A DNA stretch of 64,000 nt. It comes from CAYLYM01 sp964387645 (lineage in GTDB: Bacteria; Calditrichota; Calditrichia; RBG-13-44-9). Of the stretch, positions 8,977-17,500 are shown one piece after another. The DNA lies in contig CAYLYM010000006.1 of the NCBI GenBank assembly GCA_964387645.1, positions 4,044-68,043 on the forward strand, in the 5' to 3' direction. Each line of letters starts with the position of its first letter. Position 1 is the first letter of the stretch. The translations under genes were made by a program, and so were the position numbers. The notes under the pieces were generated by a model. That model was not told the origin of the DNA. It was given only the letters and a program-made list of their open reading frames with translations, and did no database searches.

Positions 8977-9198
8977 AAAATTATGAAGCACAAGAGATTT
9001 CTTTTTTCTTATCTTTGAATTGAGTATGGTAATTTAATGACTGAAATTTATTGATATGATAAAAGTTCTATTTCTTTTTCTTTATTCCAGATGATTTATA
9101 ATTTCTTTTTATAGATCTTTAAAAAAATACATTGTGTAATACCTAATTCAAAAAATTAACTTTTAGAGACTTTAAGCTAACATTCAAGGGAGTTGCAA

Positions 9199-11001
9199 AT
9201 GAGGAAATTTTTAATATTCTGTATTTTCATGCTTTTGTTATCTCACGTCTGGGCTCAACATCCTGATCTTATCATTAATGTAGACGGAAGGCAAACTCAC
9301 AGTTTAAATGGACAGTGGAAAATCATTATCGATCCTTATGAGAATGGTTATTACGATTATCGTTATCAACCTTTGAAAAATGGATTTTTTAAGAATAGAA
9401 AACCGCGAAATAAGACCGAAAGGGTTGAGTACAGTTTTGATAATTCTGATTTTTTAGAAGTTCCTGGCGATTGGAATACCCAGAAAGAAGAGTTAAAATG
9501 GTACGAAGGTACCATCTGGTATCAAAGGTATTTTACTTATAAAAAGAAACCTAAAAAGCGGGTATTTATTTATTTTGGTGCAGCGAATTATCATGCCATT
9601 GTTTATGTTAATGGAAAAAAGGTGGGTGAGCATATTGGTGGATTTACTCCGTTTAATTTCGAAATTACTGATCTAGTGAAAGAAGGTGAGAATTTTGTAG
9701 TTGTTAAAGTAGACAACACCCGTAAGCGCGATGCCGTCCCTACTCTCAATACGGATTGGTGGAATTATGGTGGTTTAACAAGGAGAGTTGAACTGGTAGA
9801 AGTGCCAGAGACTTTTATTCGTGACTATTTTGTCCAGTTAAAAAAAGGTTCGACCAGGGAAGTGTCGGGTTGGGTTCAATTGGATGGACCGGATCTGGAA
9901 CAGGAAGTTTCGATTAATATTCCTGAAGCGAAAGTCAAAAAAACTTTTACAACAAATGCTAATGGCTTTGTTGAATTTAGTTTTAAAGCCAAATTGAAGT
10001 TATGGTCACCAGAAACGCCAAAATTATATGATGTAGGAATTGCCTCAGAAACTGATCAGATTCAGGATCGGATTGGTTTCCGGAGTATAGAAACCAGAGG
10101 AAAGGATATTCTTTTGAATGGAAAACCGGTTTTCTTACGTGGCGTGTGCATCCATGAAGAAGCGCCAATTCGTTCTGGTAGAGCTTTTAATCCGACCGAC
10201 GCCCGGGTATTGTTGGGTTGGGCAAAGGAAATGGGCTGTAATTTTGTAAGGCTGGCCCATTATCCACATAATGAATACATGACCCGAACTGCTGATGAAT
10301 TGGGCATTTTAGTCTGGTCAGAGATTCCAGTCTACTGGACTATTCTATGGCAAAATCCCAAAACCTATAAAAATGCTCTTAACCAACTTACTGAAATGAT
10401 CACGCGTGATAAAAATAAGGCATCTGTCATTTTGTGGTCAGTGGCGAATGAAACACCTTTGAGTGATGCGAGGTATCAATTCCTCTCTAACCTGATACAA
10501 GAGGGGCGGAAAATGGATCCAACCCGACTTTTCACCGCGGCAATGGAACGTCATTATATAGACGACAACACTCAGATGATTGATGATCCGTTGGGCAGTC
10601 AGTTAGATGTGTTGGGGTGCAATGAATATGTGGGTTGGTACGATGGGCTTCCAGAAAAGGCAGATCGTATCGTATGGAAGACGGTTTATAACAAACCACT
10701 TATTATGAGCGAGTTTGGAGGTGGGGCATTGTACGGTTATCACGGAGACAGTTTGACCATCTGGACTGAAGAATATCAGGAGAACCTTTATCGACACCAG
10801 ATAAACATGTTGAAAAAGATTCCATTCTTACGCGGCACAACACCCTGGATTTTAATGGATTTCAAATCACCACGCCGACCACTACCAGAAATTCAGGATT
10901 ATTATAATCGTAAAGGATTGATATCCAATCGCGGTCAAAAGAAAAAAGCATTCAAAGTGATGCAGGAATTTTATCAAGAACTTAAGGAAAAATGGGATTA
11001 A
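9199..11001 (+). CDS. Secreted glycoside hydrolase family 2 (beta-glucuronidase/galactosidase-like)
   Basis: This protein has 600 residues. A signal peptide (residues 1-19, ending SHVWA) is followed by a GH2 sugar-binding jelly roll (about 25-210), an immunoglobulin-like domain (about 215-300), and a TIM-barrel catalytic domain (about 305-600). The acid/base is Glu418 in LWSVANETP and the nucleophile is Glu505 in MSEFGGGALYGYHG; RLAHYPHNEYM is the usual GH2 segment. The overall shape resembles beta-glucuronidases, but beta-galactosidase or beta-mannosidase activity cannot be excluded. The ATG at 9199 is preceded by AAGGGAG; an in-frame TTG at 9193 is the alternative. It is a single gene with a terminator about 90 bp downstream. 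It probably acts on polysaccharide fragments in the periplasm. Confidence 0.88.
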   Translation: MRKFLIFCIFMLLLSHVWAQHPDLIINVDGRQTHSLNGQWKIIIDPYENGYYDYRYQPLKNGFFKNRKPRNKTERVEYSFDNSDFLEVPGDWNTQKEELKWYEGTIWYQRYFTYKKKPKKRVFIYFGAANYHAIVYVNGKKVGEHIGGFTPFNFEITDLVKEGENFVVVKVDNTRKRDAVPTLNTDWWNYGGLTRRVELVEVPETFIRDYFVQLKKGSTREVSGWVQLDGPDLEQEVSINIPEAKVKKTFTTNANGFVEFSFKAKLKLWSPETPKLYDVGIASETDQIQDRIGFRSIETRGKDILLNGKPVFLRGVCIHEEAPIRSGRAFNPTDARVLLGWAKEMGCNFVRLAHYPHNEYMTRTADELGILVWSEIPVYWTILWQNPKTYKNALNQLTEMITRDKNKASVILWSVANETPLSDARYQFLSNLIQEGRKMDPTRLFTAAMERHYIDDNTQMIDDPLGSQLDVLGCNEYVGWYDGLPEKADRIVWKTVYNKPLIMSEFGGGALYGYHGDSLTIWTEEYQENLYRHQINMLKKIPFLRGTTPWILMDFKSPRRPLPEIQDYYNRKGLISNRGQKKKAFKVMQEFYQELKEKWD

Positions 11002-11018
11002 TTGTTTTCAAAGAATAA

Positions 11019-11047
11019 AACCGAATGGAATCCAATTAGATTCGGTT
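11019..11047 (+). terminator. Hairpin just after the GH2 gene
   Basis: AACCGAAT at 11019-11026 pairs exactly with ATTCGGTT at 11040-11047, with a 13-base loop. No T-run follows, so it may be an mRNA 3'-end stabiliser ahead of the stronger terminator at 11090. Confidence 0.4.
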
Positions 11048-11089
11048 GAACAATATTAAATTTTTAAGCGAATTGATTGAGATTGGTTG

Positions 11090-11117
11090 TTGAGCCCCAT
11101 TGGGGCTCAATTTTTTT
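11090..11117 (+). terminator. Rho-independent terminator of the GH2 gene
   Basis: A perfect 9-bp stem, TTGAGCCCC / GGGGCTCAA with an ATT loop, is followed directly by seven T residues. It lies 89 bp downstream of the GH2 stop and is the clearest intrinsic terminator in the window. Since the stem is symmetric it could also work from the other side, but no minus-strand gene ends there. Confidence 0.9.
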
Positions 11118-11434
11118 CAGGCAATGCGGTCGGCGATGAGATTATTTATATTCTTTTGATTATTTTTTTATTTGGAAAGTATAAATGATAAAATATCCAG
11201 ATTTTTCTGATAGGGTGTCTTAGATTGTTTTTTTTAGATATCGAAAGATTAAATAGAGTGCTGACAGGTTGATTTTTATTTATTATTAAAAAACTTTAGT
11301 GTAGGACAACTACAGACTCTTCACGGATCTGGTATCTGATTTCCATTGTTTTGTAGAACTGAATAATACAAATTAGATTAATAATTGTTGAATTGAACGT
11401 TATTCAATAAATAGAGAAATAATTAGGAGTGTTT
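11118..11434. other. Gene-free stretch upstream of the amidase gene
   Basis: These roughly 317 AT-rich bases after the terminator have no open reading frame worth calling and no obvious hairpin. They presumably hold the promoter for the following gene run (amidase to glmS), but I cannot point to a confident -35/-10 pair. Confidence 0.4.
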
Positions 11435-12235
11435 ATGTTGCGGATTGGTTATTATCAGTTCCGACCTTTGTTTGGGAAGGTGGAAAAAAACCGCGAGAAA
11501 ATTTTTGCGAAATTGAGATCAGTAAGAGCAGATCTTTTAGTATTACCGGAACTTCCTTTTACTGGTTATCATTTTGCTGATAAAGAGGAATTATTGCAGA
11601 TGGCAGAAGATCCTGAAGATAGCTCTACGCTCAGGGAATTGGTTGAAATCTGCGCAGAAAAAGATATGTTTATCGTAACAGGTTTTGCGGAAAAGCATGG
11701 AGATCGGGTTTACAATTCCGCCTTTCTCGTTGGTCCGCAGGGTTTGCTTCATATTTACCGAAAGATTCACCTGTTTTTCCGGGAAAAAGAACTTTTCGTT
11801 CCTGGAGATACGCCGTTGCGGGTGCAGGAGGTTAAGGGGGTGAAGATAGGAGTGATGATTTGCTTCGATTGGATATTCCCGGAAGTTACACGAAGTTTGG
11901 CGTTGCAAGGTGCACAGATCATCTGTCATCCAGCGAACCTTGTTTTAAGTTATTGCCAGCAGGCCATGCTAACCCGTTGTTTAGAAAACAATGTTTTTGC
12001 TATTACTGCTAATCGCTTTGGCGCTGATAAAAGGCCTCATGGAACATTACGATTCACCGGAAAAAGCCAGATTGTAGCGCCAAAAGGTGAACTTCTGCAT
12101 CGGTCAGTTTCGCAGAAAGAAGAACTGTTTGTGACTGAAATTGATCCCGGGGTTGCACTGGATAAAAAAATTACTCCAATGAACGATCTATTTACTGATC
12201 GTCGGGTGGAATTTTATCAGAGTCTCTGCTCTTAG
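11435..12235 (+). CDS. Carbon-nitrogen hydrolase (nitrilase superfamily)
   Basis: This 266-residue protein carries the nitrilase-superfamily Glu-Lys-Cys triad. The Glu is in LVLPELPFTGYHF (Glu39), the Lys in IYRKIHLFF, and the nucleophilic Cys in GVMICFDWIFPE. HPANLVL and ENNVFAITANR are the usual following segments. Such enzymes hydrolyse amides or nitriles (omega-amidase, N-carbamoyl-amine or N-carbamoylputrescine amidase); the substrate is not clear. The protein is cytoplasmic. ATG 11435 has AGGAG five bases upstream; the in-frame GTG at 11429 overlaps that site and is unlikely. It lies 108 bp upstream of porX. Confidence 0.88.
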   Translation: MLRIGYYQFRPLFGKVEKNREKIFAKLRSVRADLLVLPELPFTGYHFADKEELLQMAEDPEDSSTLRELVEICAEKDMFIVTGFAEKHGDRVYNSAFLVGPQGLLHIYRKIHLFFREKELFVPGDTPLRVQEVKGVKIGVMICFDWIFPEVTRSLALQGAQIICHPANLVLSYCQQAMLTRCLENNVFAITANRFGADKRPHGTLRFTGKSQIVAPKGELLHRSVSQKEELFVTEIDPGVALDKKITPMNDLFTDRRVEFYQSLCS

Positions 12236-12343
12236 TGGGGTATTTTAAATTTTCGATTGTGTTTATCTCAAATGATGTGGAACCAGCTTTCTATAAAGAT
12301 ATTAAAAGCTTTGTAGCATAGTTTTAAAACAAGGAAAAATGAG

Positions 12344-13900
12344 ATGGCAAAAAATACTATCCTCTGGGTAGATGATGAGATAGAATTTTTACAACCACAT
12401 ATATTGTTTTTGAAAGAAAAGGGTTACGAGGTTATTACCACTACTAACGCCGATGATGCTATTGAAATGATTCGAAATGGTGTTTTTGACCTGGTTTTAC
12501 TGGACGAAATGATGCCTGGTAAAGATGGTTTAACTGCACTGGGTGAGATTAAGGAGCTGAATCCGGCCCTTCCGGTAATTATGATTACCAAAAATGAAGA
12601 AGAGACTCTGATGGAAGATGCCATCGGTGCAAAAATAGATGATTATTTAACCAAGCCGGTGAATCCCAGTCAGATATTGATGGTATGTAAAAAGCATTTG
12701 GAATTTCACGATATTTCACAGAAACGCTTGACGGAGGCTTCTTCACAAAAGATTCGGGAAATTGCTTTAAAATTGATGGAACCGCTAAATTTTAACGATT
12801 GGATTGACATTTACAGAAAATTGGTTGAATGGGACCTGGAGTTAGACCGGGTGAGCGATCAACAGATGCGCCAGGTTATTTACGATCAGCGTCGGGAATG
12901 TAATGTGGAATTTGGAAAATTTATTGAAAGAAACTATATCGATTGGCTCCATCAAAAAGAAAATCGGCCAGAGTTGTCGATCGATATTGTGAAGAATTAC
13001 GTTCTACCTGAAATGCAGGCGGGGAAAAAGGTAGTATTTGTCGTGATCGATTGTTTGCGTCTGGATCAATGGTTGACTTTAGAACCTTTCTTTTATCCAT
13101 TCTTTAATATTTCAAAAACTTTTTATTACTCTATACTTCCCACGGCAACGCCTTTTTCACGTAATGCCATTTTTAGCGGGTTATTTCCATTGGAAATCGA
13201 GCGCCGTTATCCCGATATCTGGGCTCAGGGAGAAGATGATGATTACAGCCGCAACCGCTACGAGGACAAATTGCTTTACGATCAGTTACGTATTCTTGGT
13301 CTGAAACTTCAGTCATCTCCCGGATATATTAAAATTTTAAATTCGGAAGACGCCAAAAGTCTGGAAAAGAATTTGCCAGGTTATCTGGATTCATCATTAT
13401 TGAGTATTGTAGTAAATTTTGTGGACATTTTGGCGCACAGCCGTTCGGATGTGCCTATTTTAAAAGAAATTGCTCCTGATGAATCTTCTTACCGCTCGCT
13501 GACTCGATCGTGGTTTGAACATTCTGCAATTTATAATGTCTTTAAGATTTTAGCCGATCAGAATGTGACTATTATTCTGACCAGCGATCATGGCAGTATT
13601 CGAAGTTTGAGGGGAACAAAAGTTATCGGTGATCGCGAAACCAGCACCAATTTGCGCTATAAATACGGGCGAAATTTGAAAGTAAATCCAAAACATGCCT
13701 TGTATATCAAGAACCCGAAAGATTTTAAATTACCTCAATCCAATTTCAATGTTAATTATATCATCGCTAAAGAAGATTACTATTTTGTTTATCCGACCAA
13801 TTATCATAAATATCTGGCCTATTACCGCGATAGTTTTCAACATGGCGGGGTTTCGATGGAGGAAATGATTCTACCACTGGTGAAGTTGCAGCCTAAATAG
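12344..13900 (+). CDS. porX: PorX: response regulator fused to PglZ/alkaline-phosphatase-like domain
   Basis: This 518-residue protein has an N-terminal receiver (about 1-120) with phospho-acceptor Asp54 in VLLDEMMPG and the switch Lys in YLTKPVNP. A helical linker leads to a PglZ-type alkaline-phosphatase-superfamily domain (about 200-515). The metal-binding sites are visible in VVIDCLRLDQW, the Thr-containing LPTATPFSRNAIFSG, and LTSDHGS. In Porphyromonas gingivalis PorX works with the kinase PorY and is needed for type IX secretion; its PglZ domain has phosphodiesterase activity. No T9SS structural gene or PorY lies in this window. The length and order match PorX closely. Presence of this protein supports an FCB-group host. 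Confidence 0.92.
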   Translation: MAKNTILWVDDEIEFLQPHILFLKEKGYEVITTTNADDAIEMIRNGVFDLVLLDEMMPGKDGLTALGEIKELNPALPVIMITKNEEETLMEDAIGAKIDDYLTKPVNPSQILMVCKKHLEFHDISQKRLTEASSQKIREIALKLMEPLNFNDWIDIYRKLVEWDLELDRVSDQQMRQVIYDQRRECNVEFGKFIERNYIDWLHQKENRPELSIDIVKNYVLPEMQAGKKVVFVVIDCLRLDQWLTLEPFFYPFFNISKTFYYSILPTATPFSRNAIFSGLFPLEIERRYPDIWAQGEDDDYSRNRYEDKLLYDQLRILGLKLQSSPGYIKILNSEDAKSLEKNLPGYLDSSLLSIVVNFVDILAHSRSDVPILKEIAPDESSYRSLTRSWFEHSAIYNVFKILADQNVTIILTSDHGSIRSLRGTKVIGDRETSTNLRYKYGRNLKVNPKHALYIKNPKDFKLPQSNFNVNYIIAKEDYYFVYPTNYHKYLAYYRDSFQHGGVSMEEMILPLVKLQPK

Positions 13901-13956
13901 AGGTTTAATTATGGGCTTATATTTCTTTTCTGCTTTTTAGATAATGGAAATGGATA

Positions 13957-13988
13957 ATAAAAAATAAAAAATAAAAAATAAAAAATAA
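13957..13988. repeat. A-rich heptamer microsatellite (ATAAAAA, four copies)
   Basis: Four perfect tandem copies of ATAAAAA are followed by a partial fifth copy, between porX and tsaE. The same or related heptamers recur near other gene ends at about 42510-42540, 45700-45716 and 61620-61640. Slipped-strand expansion is a likely origin. It could affect spacing ahead of the tsaE start, which lies 16 bases on. Confidence 0.8.
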
Positions 13989-14004
13989 GAATGATTATTA
14001 GGGG

Positions 14005-14502
14005 ATGGCGTCAATTAGCGAAGAAAGATATTTAGAAAAAGAAGTATTAAATCCGGAAAAAACCCAAAAGATAGCCGAGCAGTTTGCCAGAGAACTCCAT
14101 CCCGGCGATGTGGTGGCCTTTTATGGGGATTTGGGCACCGGGAAAACCTTCTTCATCAAAGCTCTTTGCCGGGCATTAGGGGTGGAACAGGAAGCCACTA
14201 GTCCTTCGTTTACCATTATTAATGAATATCACACAAAAGAAGGTTTGTATATTTACCACTTTGATTTTTACCGAATCGAAAACGAGGCAGAATTAGTGAA
14301 TCTTGGATTGGATGAATTTTTTTATAATGATTATTTATGTTTTATTGAGTGGGCAGACAGGATAGAAAAAGAACTCCCTGAAAATTGCTGGAATGTTCAT
14401 TTGGAATTCCTTAAAAATAAGCCTGAAGGGCGGAAAATTGTGATTAAAAAAAGGTATCATGATGAAAAAAGAAACAGTTTCTATTCTCGGTATCGAAAGT
14501 AG
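14005..14502 (+). CDS. tsaE: tRNA t6A biosynthesis ATPase TsaE
   Basis: This 165-residue P-loop ATPase has a Walker A of the form GDLGTGKT (about residues 44-51), then SPSFTIINEY and YHFDFYRI, both diagnostic of TsaE (YjeE). It works with TsaB and TsaD to attach threonylcarbamoyl to A37 of ANN-decoding tRNAs. The start is preceded by TTAGGGG, rather close to the ATG. The gene overlaps the start of tsaB by 44 bp in another frame, and rimI follows, a common tsaE-tsaB-rimI arrangement. The C-terminal tail is basic and lies within the overlap, so its exact end is frame-dependent but uninterrupted. Confidence 0.93.
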   Translation: MASISEERYLEKEVLNPEKTQKIAEQFARELHPGDVVAFYGDLGTGKTFFIKALCRALGVEQEATSPSFTIINEYHTKEGLYIYHFDFYRIENEAELVNLGLDEFFYNDYLCFIEWADRIEKELPENCWNVHLEFLKNKPEGRKIVIKKRYHDEKRNSFYSRYRK

Positions 14503-15148
14503 TGGCGCGACATCAAGTATTTCACTTTCCAGAGATGGAGAGTTGATCGGGGAATTTTCTCTGGTAATAAAGAATATTCATTCCCGACTTTTGTCTGTAA
14601 TAATTCAACAGATAATAGAATTAACCAGCATTCAATATCGTGATCTTTCGGCAATTGCCTTGTCCGCCGGGCCTGGATCTTTTACAGGCTTACGCATAGG
14701 CTACAGTCTGGCAAAAGGTCTGGCTCATGCCCTGAACTTACCTGTTGTTGAAGTGCCAACCTTGGATATCTTTGCTTATCAACAGGGTCAAACAGATTAT
14801 CCAGTAGTGTCCCTCATTGATGCCCATCGAGGTGAAGTGTTTTTGTCTACTTATTGTTGGGAAAATAATCAGCTAAATCAGAAAACAGATAGTCAAATTC
14901 TTCCACTTGAAAAGATTTCCAATTTAGTAAAAGAATCTGCATTATTTGTTGGACCTGATGTTTTGAAATTTAAAAAGATTATTGAAGAATGTTGTGGCAC
15001 CCGGGCTATTTTCCCCTTCCCTTTTAATTCCAGACCAGAAGCCAGAGCATTACAGGAATTGGCCTACCGAAAATATTTGTCTGGTGAAACAGTTTCTGCC
15101 CGTGATTGTGAACCTAAGTATATGCGTCCTTTTAAAGGGATCATGTGA
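14459..15148 (+). CDS. tsaB: tRNA t6A biosynthesis scaffold TsaB
   Basis: This 229-residue ASKHA-fold protein shows ILGIESSGATSSISL at the N-terminus and the family's ALSAGPGSFTGLRIG segment (about 70-85), followed by AKGLAHALNLP. TsaB forms the TsaBDE complex that makes t6A37 in tRNA; it is a catalytically inactive paralogue of TsaD. Two ATGs in tandem (14459 and 14462) are possible starts. The gene overlaps tsaE by 44 bp and overlaps rimI at a TGATG junction, so the three genes are translationally coupled. tsaD is not in the window. Confidence 0.93.
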   Translation: MMKKETVSILGIESSGATSSISLSRDGELIGEFSLVIKNIHSRLLSVIIQQIIELTSIQYRDLSAIALSAGPGSFTGLRIGYSLAKGLAHALNLPVVEVPTLDIFAYQQGQTDYPVVSLIDAHRGEVFLSTYCWENNQLNQKTDSQILPLEKISNLVKESALFVGPDVLKFKKIIEECCGTRAIFPFPFNSRPEARALQELAYRKYLSGETVSARDCEPKYMRPFKGIM

Positions 15149-15600
15149 TGAAAATTCGAAGAATGACTGAAAAAGACCTTGATGTTGTTACTAAATTAGA
15201 ACGACGATTATTTCCCGATCCCTGGTCTCGTAGCAGTTTCGAATTCGAAATTCATCAGAATATATATTCTTTTCCCATGGTTCTGGAGCAGAAAGGTCAA
15301 ATTATAGGATATGCTATCATCTGGAAAATCTACGAGGAATTCCATATTGCTAATCTGGCTATTCATCCAGATTTTCAGGGAAGAAAATTAGGCAGTTATT
15401 TTTTAGATCAAATTCTTAAAATGAAAGGCGATTGCCGCTATGCTCTTTTGGAGGTTCGGGAGAGTAATAAACGGGCCATTCATTTATATGAGAAATTCGG
15501 ATTTAAGACAATTATGAAACGTCCAAAATATTATCGGAATGGTGAAACGGCACTGGTTATGCAGAAATTATTCTTAGATGAAAATAACGGGACAAAGTAA
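15148..15600 (+). CDS. rimI: Ribosomal-protein-alanine N-acetyltransferase RimI
   Basis: This 150-residue GNAT enzyme starts MKIRRMTEKDLDVV and has the acetyl-CoA loop LAIHPDFQGRKLGSYFL (about 70-88). The LLEVRESNKRAIHLYEKFGF segment that follows is typical of RimI. It acetylates the N-terminal alanine of ribosomal protein S18 in E. coli. The ATG overlaps the TGA of tsaB (TGATG); an in-frame GTG three bases earlier is also possible. Association with tsaB and tsaE is a widespread bacterial arrangement. Confidence 0.9.
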   Translation: MKIRRMTEKDLDVVTKLERRLFPDPWSRSSFEFEIHQNIYSFPMVLEQKGQIIGYAIIWKIYEEFHIANLAIHPDFQGRKLGSYFLDQILKMKGDCRYALLEVRESNKRAIHLYEKFGFKTIMKRPKYYRNGETALVMQKLFLDENNGTK

Positions 15601-15766
15601 GAGTTATTTGAACAAAATTTTCATTCTAATTTGTTAGATCGAGAGGGAATGACTTTTTCTTTATTTTAATTTATGACAAAAAATCATTTTTATTATTAAA
15701 GAAAAACAAACATTTTGAATTTGGCAGCTTTTCTTATTAATTTCGTCAAACTTGAGGGGGATTTGT

Positions 15767-16642
15767 ATGGATTGGTTTAAGAGAAAAAAGCGTATTTCTA
15801 CTATTGAGAAGAAAACGCTTCCCGATGGATTATGGATAAAATGCGATCGTTGTGGTGAAATTATCTACCGGAGCCAGTTACTAAATCGTATGAATGTTTG
15901 TCCGAAATGTGATTTCCATTTCCGTGTAACATCACAGGAATACATTAAATACTTATTTGATGAAAATAGTTTCGAAGAATTTAATCAGTACATTACTCCG
16001 GGTGATCCACTTAATTTTAAAGATACCAAAAAATATATTGATCGGCTAAAGGCTGCCCAGAAAAAGACTGGCTTGATGGATGCGGTCATTACTGGTTATG
16101 GAAAAATAGTCGGGCATGCAGTTGTTGGTGCTATAATGGATTTTACTTTTATTGGTGGTAGTATGGGCTCGGTGGTAGGTGAAAAAATTGCCAGAGCGAT
16201 CGATCGGGCCCGGGAAGAAAGAAAACCTTTAATCATTGTTTCAGCTTCTGGTGGCGCCAGGATGATGGAAGCAGCTCTTTCGTTAATGCAGATGGCTAAA
16301 ACCAGTGCTAAACTTTCCCAATTATCAGATGCCGGCGTGCCCTTTATTAGCATTTTAACCGATCCGACAACAGGGGGAACAACAGCCAGTTTTGCCATGC
16401 TGGGTGATATTCATATTGCTGAACCCGGAGCATTGATCGGCTTTGCTGGTCAGCGTGTCATTAAACAAACCATTGGACAGGATTTACCTGAAGGCTTTCA
16501 AAGAGCCGAGTTCCTTCAGGAACATGGCTTTGTAGACATAATTGTTCATCGTATGGAAATGCGAAAAACAGTAGGCCGAATTCTTGACCTATTATGGCCA
16601 AAGGATGAGGAAACACAGGAGAAGTCAGCCGAAGCTCTTTAA
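15767..16642 (+). CDS. accD: Acetyl-CoA carboxylase carboxyltransferase beta subunit
   Basis: This 291-residue protein has an N-terminal zinc ribbon (CDRCGEIIY and CPKCDFHF, four cysteines, about residues 24-47). The crotonase-fold carboxyltransferase domain follows, with GSMGSVVGEKI, the SASGGARMMEA oxyanion segment and DPTTGGTTASFAMLGD. It transfers carboxyl from biotin to acetyl-CoA with AccA to make malonyl-CoA for fatty acid synthesis. The ATG at 15767 is preceded by GAGGGGG; an upstream in-frame start at 15752 is unsupported. The partner accA is not nearby in this window. Confidence 0.95.
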   Translation: MDWFKRKKRISTIEKKTLPDGLWIKCDRCGEIIYRSQLLNRMNVCPKCDFHFRVTSQEYIKYLFDENSFEEFNQYITPGDPLNFKDTKKYIDRLKAAQKKTGLMDAVITGYGKIVGHAVVGAIMDFTFIGGSMGSVVGEKIARAIDRAREERKPLIIVSASGGARMMEAALSLMQMAKTSAKLSQLSDAGVPFISILTDPTTGGTTASFAMLGDIHIAEPGALIGFAGQRVIKQTIGQDLPEGFQRAEFLQEHGFVDIIVHRMEMRKTVGRILDLLWPKDEETQEKSAEAL

Positions 16643-16726
16643 ATGGATTTTATGGAAATAGATTTTCGATAATTAATCTCCCTGATTTGAATCATTCCTT
16701 TTATTTTGAAAAAATAAAGGAAAGTG

Positions 16727-17500
16727 ATGCGCGATAAACCTTTGATATTAGTCAGTAATGATGATGGTATTTATTCTCCCGGAATTTTTGCTCTTTACAA
16801 CGCCATGAAGCAAGTTGGTGAAGCATGGGTAGTGGCACCTGATTCCGAAAGAAGTGCCGTGGGACATGCTATTACTATCTCTGATCCTTTACGTGTGTGG
16901 GAGTATGAAAAGAATGGTGAATTTTTTGGCTATGCAGTGAATGGCACACCAGCAGATTGCGTGAAAATTGGTGTAAAGGCCATTATTAATGAAAAACCTG
17001 ATCTGGTGGTATCTGGTATTAATCAAGGACCGAATACTGCCATTAATGTGATGTATTCTGGTACGGTTTCGGCAGCGACCGAAGGTACTTTAATGGGAAT
17101 TCCCTCCATAGCTTTTTCGTTGACTTCTTTTAAGAGTAAAGATTTTAATTTTGCTGCTGAGTTTGCTATTTATCTAGCCCAAAAAGTTCTTGAAAAGGGA
17201 TTGCCTAATGGTACATTGCTTAATGTGAATATCCCACCATTGCCGAAGGAGGAGATTAAAGGAGTAAAAATTACCCGCCAGGGGAGGGCAAGGTATGAAG
17301 AGTATTTTGAGAAAAGAGTAGATCCAATGAATCGTAGTTACTACTGGTTAACTGGGAAAAAATTGCTGTTAGATAGCGCTCCTGATATAGATGATGTGGC
17401 AGTGATGGACAATTTCATTGCCATCACTCCCATTCAGTTTGATCTTACCGATTATAAAGCTATTGAAGATTTGAAAAACTGGGAGTTAGGATTACCTTGA
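16727..17500 (+). CDS. surE: 5'-nucleotidase/3'-nucleotidase SurE
   Basis: This 257-residue protein begins with the SurE metal site LVSNDDGIYSPGI (two Asp), followed by VVAPDSERSAVGHAIT, VNGTPADCVKIG and VSGINQGPNTAINVMYSGTV, all diagnostic. SurE removes phosphate from nucleoside monophosphates and is linked to stress survival. A GTG three bases upstream is an alternative start. The stop TGA overlaps the ATG of guaA, so the two are translationally coupled; that pairing places two nucleotide-metabolism genes together. Confidence 0.95.
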   Translation: MRDKPLILVSNDDGIYSPGIFALYNAMKQVGEAWVVAPDSERSAVGHAITISDPLRVWEYEKNGEFFGYAVNGTPADCVKIGVKAIINEKPDLVVSGINQGPNTAINVMYSGTVSAATEGTLMGIPSIAFSLTSFKSKDFNFAAEFAIYLAQKVLEKGLPNGTLLNVNIPPLPKEEIKGVKITRQGRARYEEYFEKRVDPMNRSYYWLTGKKLLLDSAPDIDDVAVMDNFIAITPIQFDLTDYKAIEDLKNWELGLP

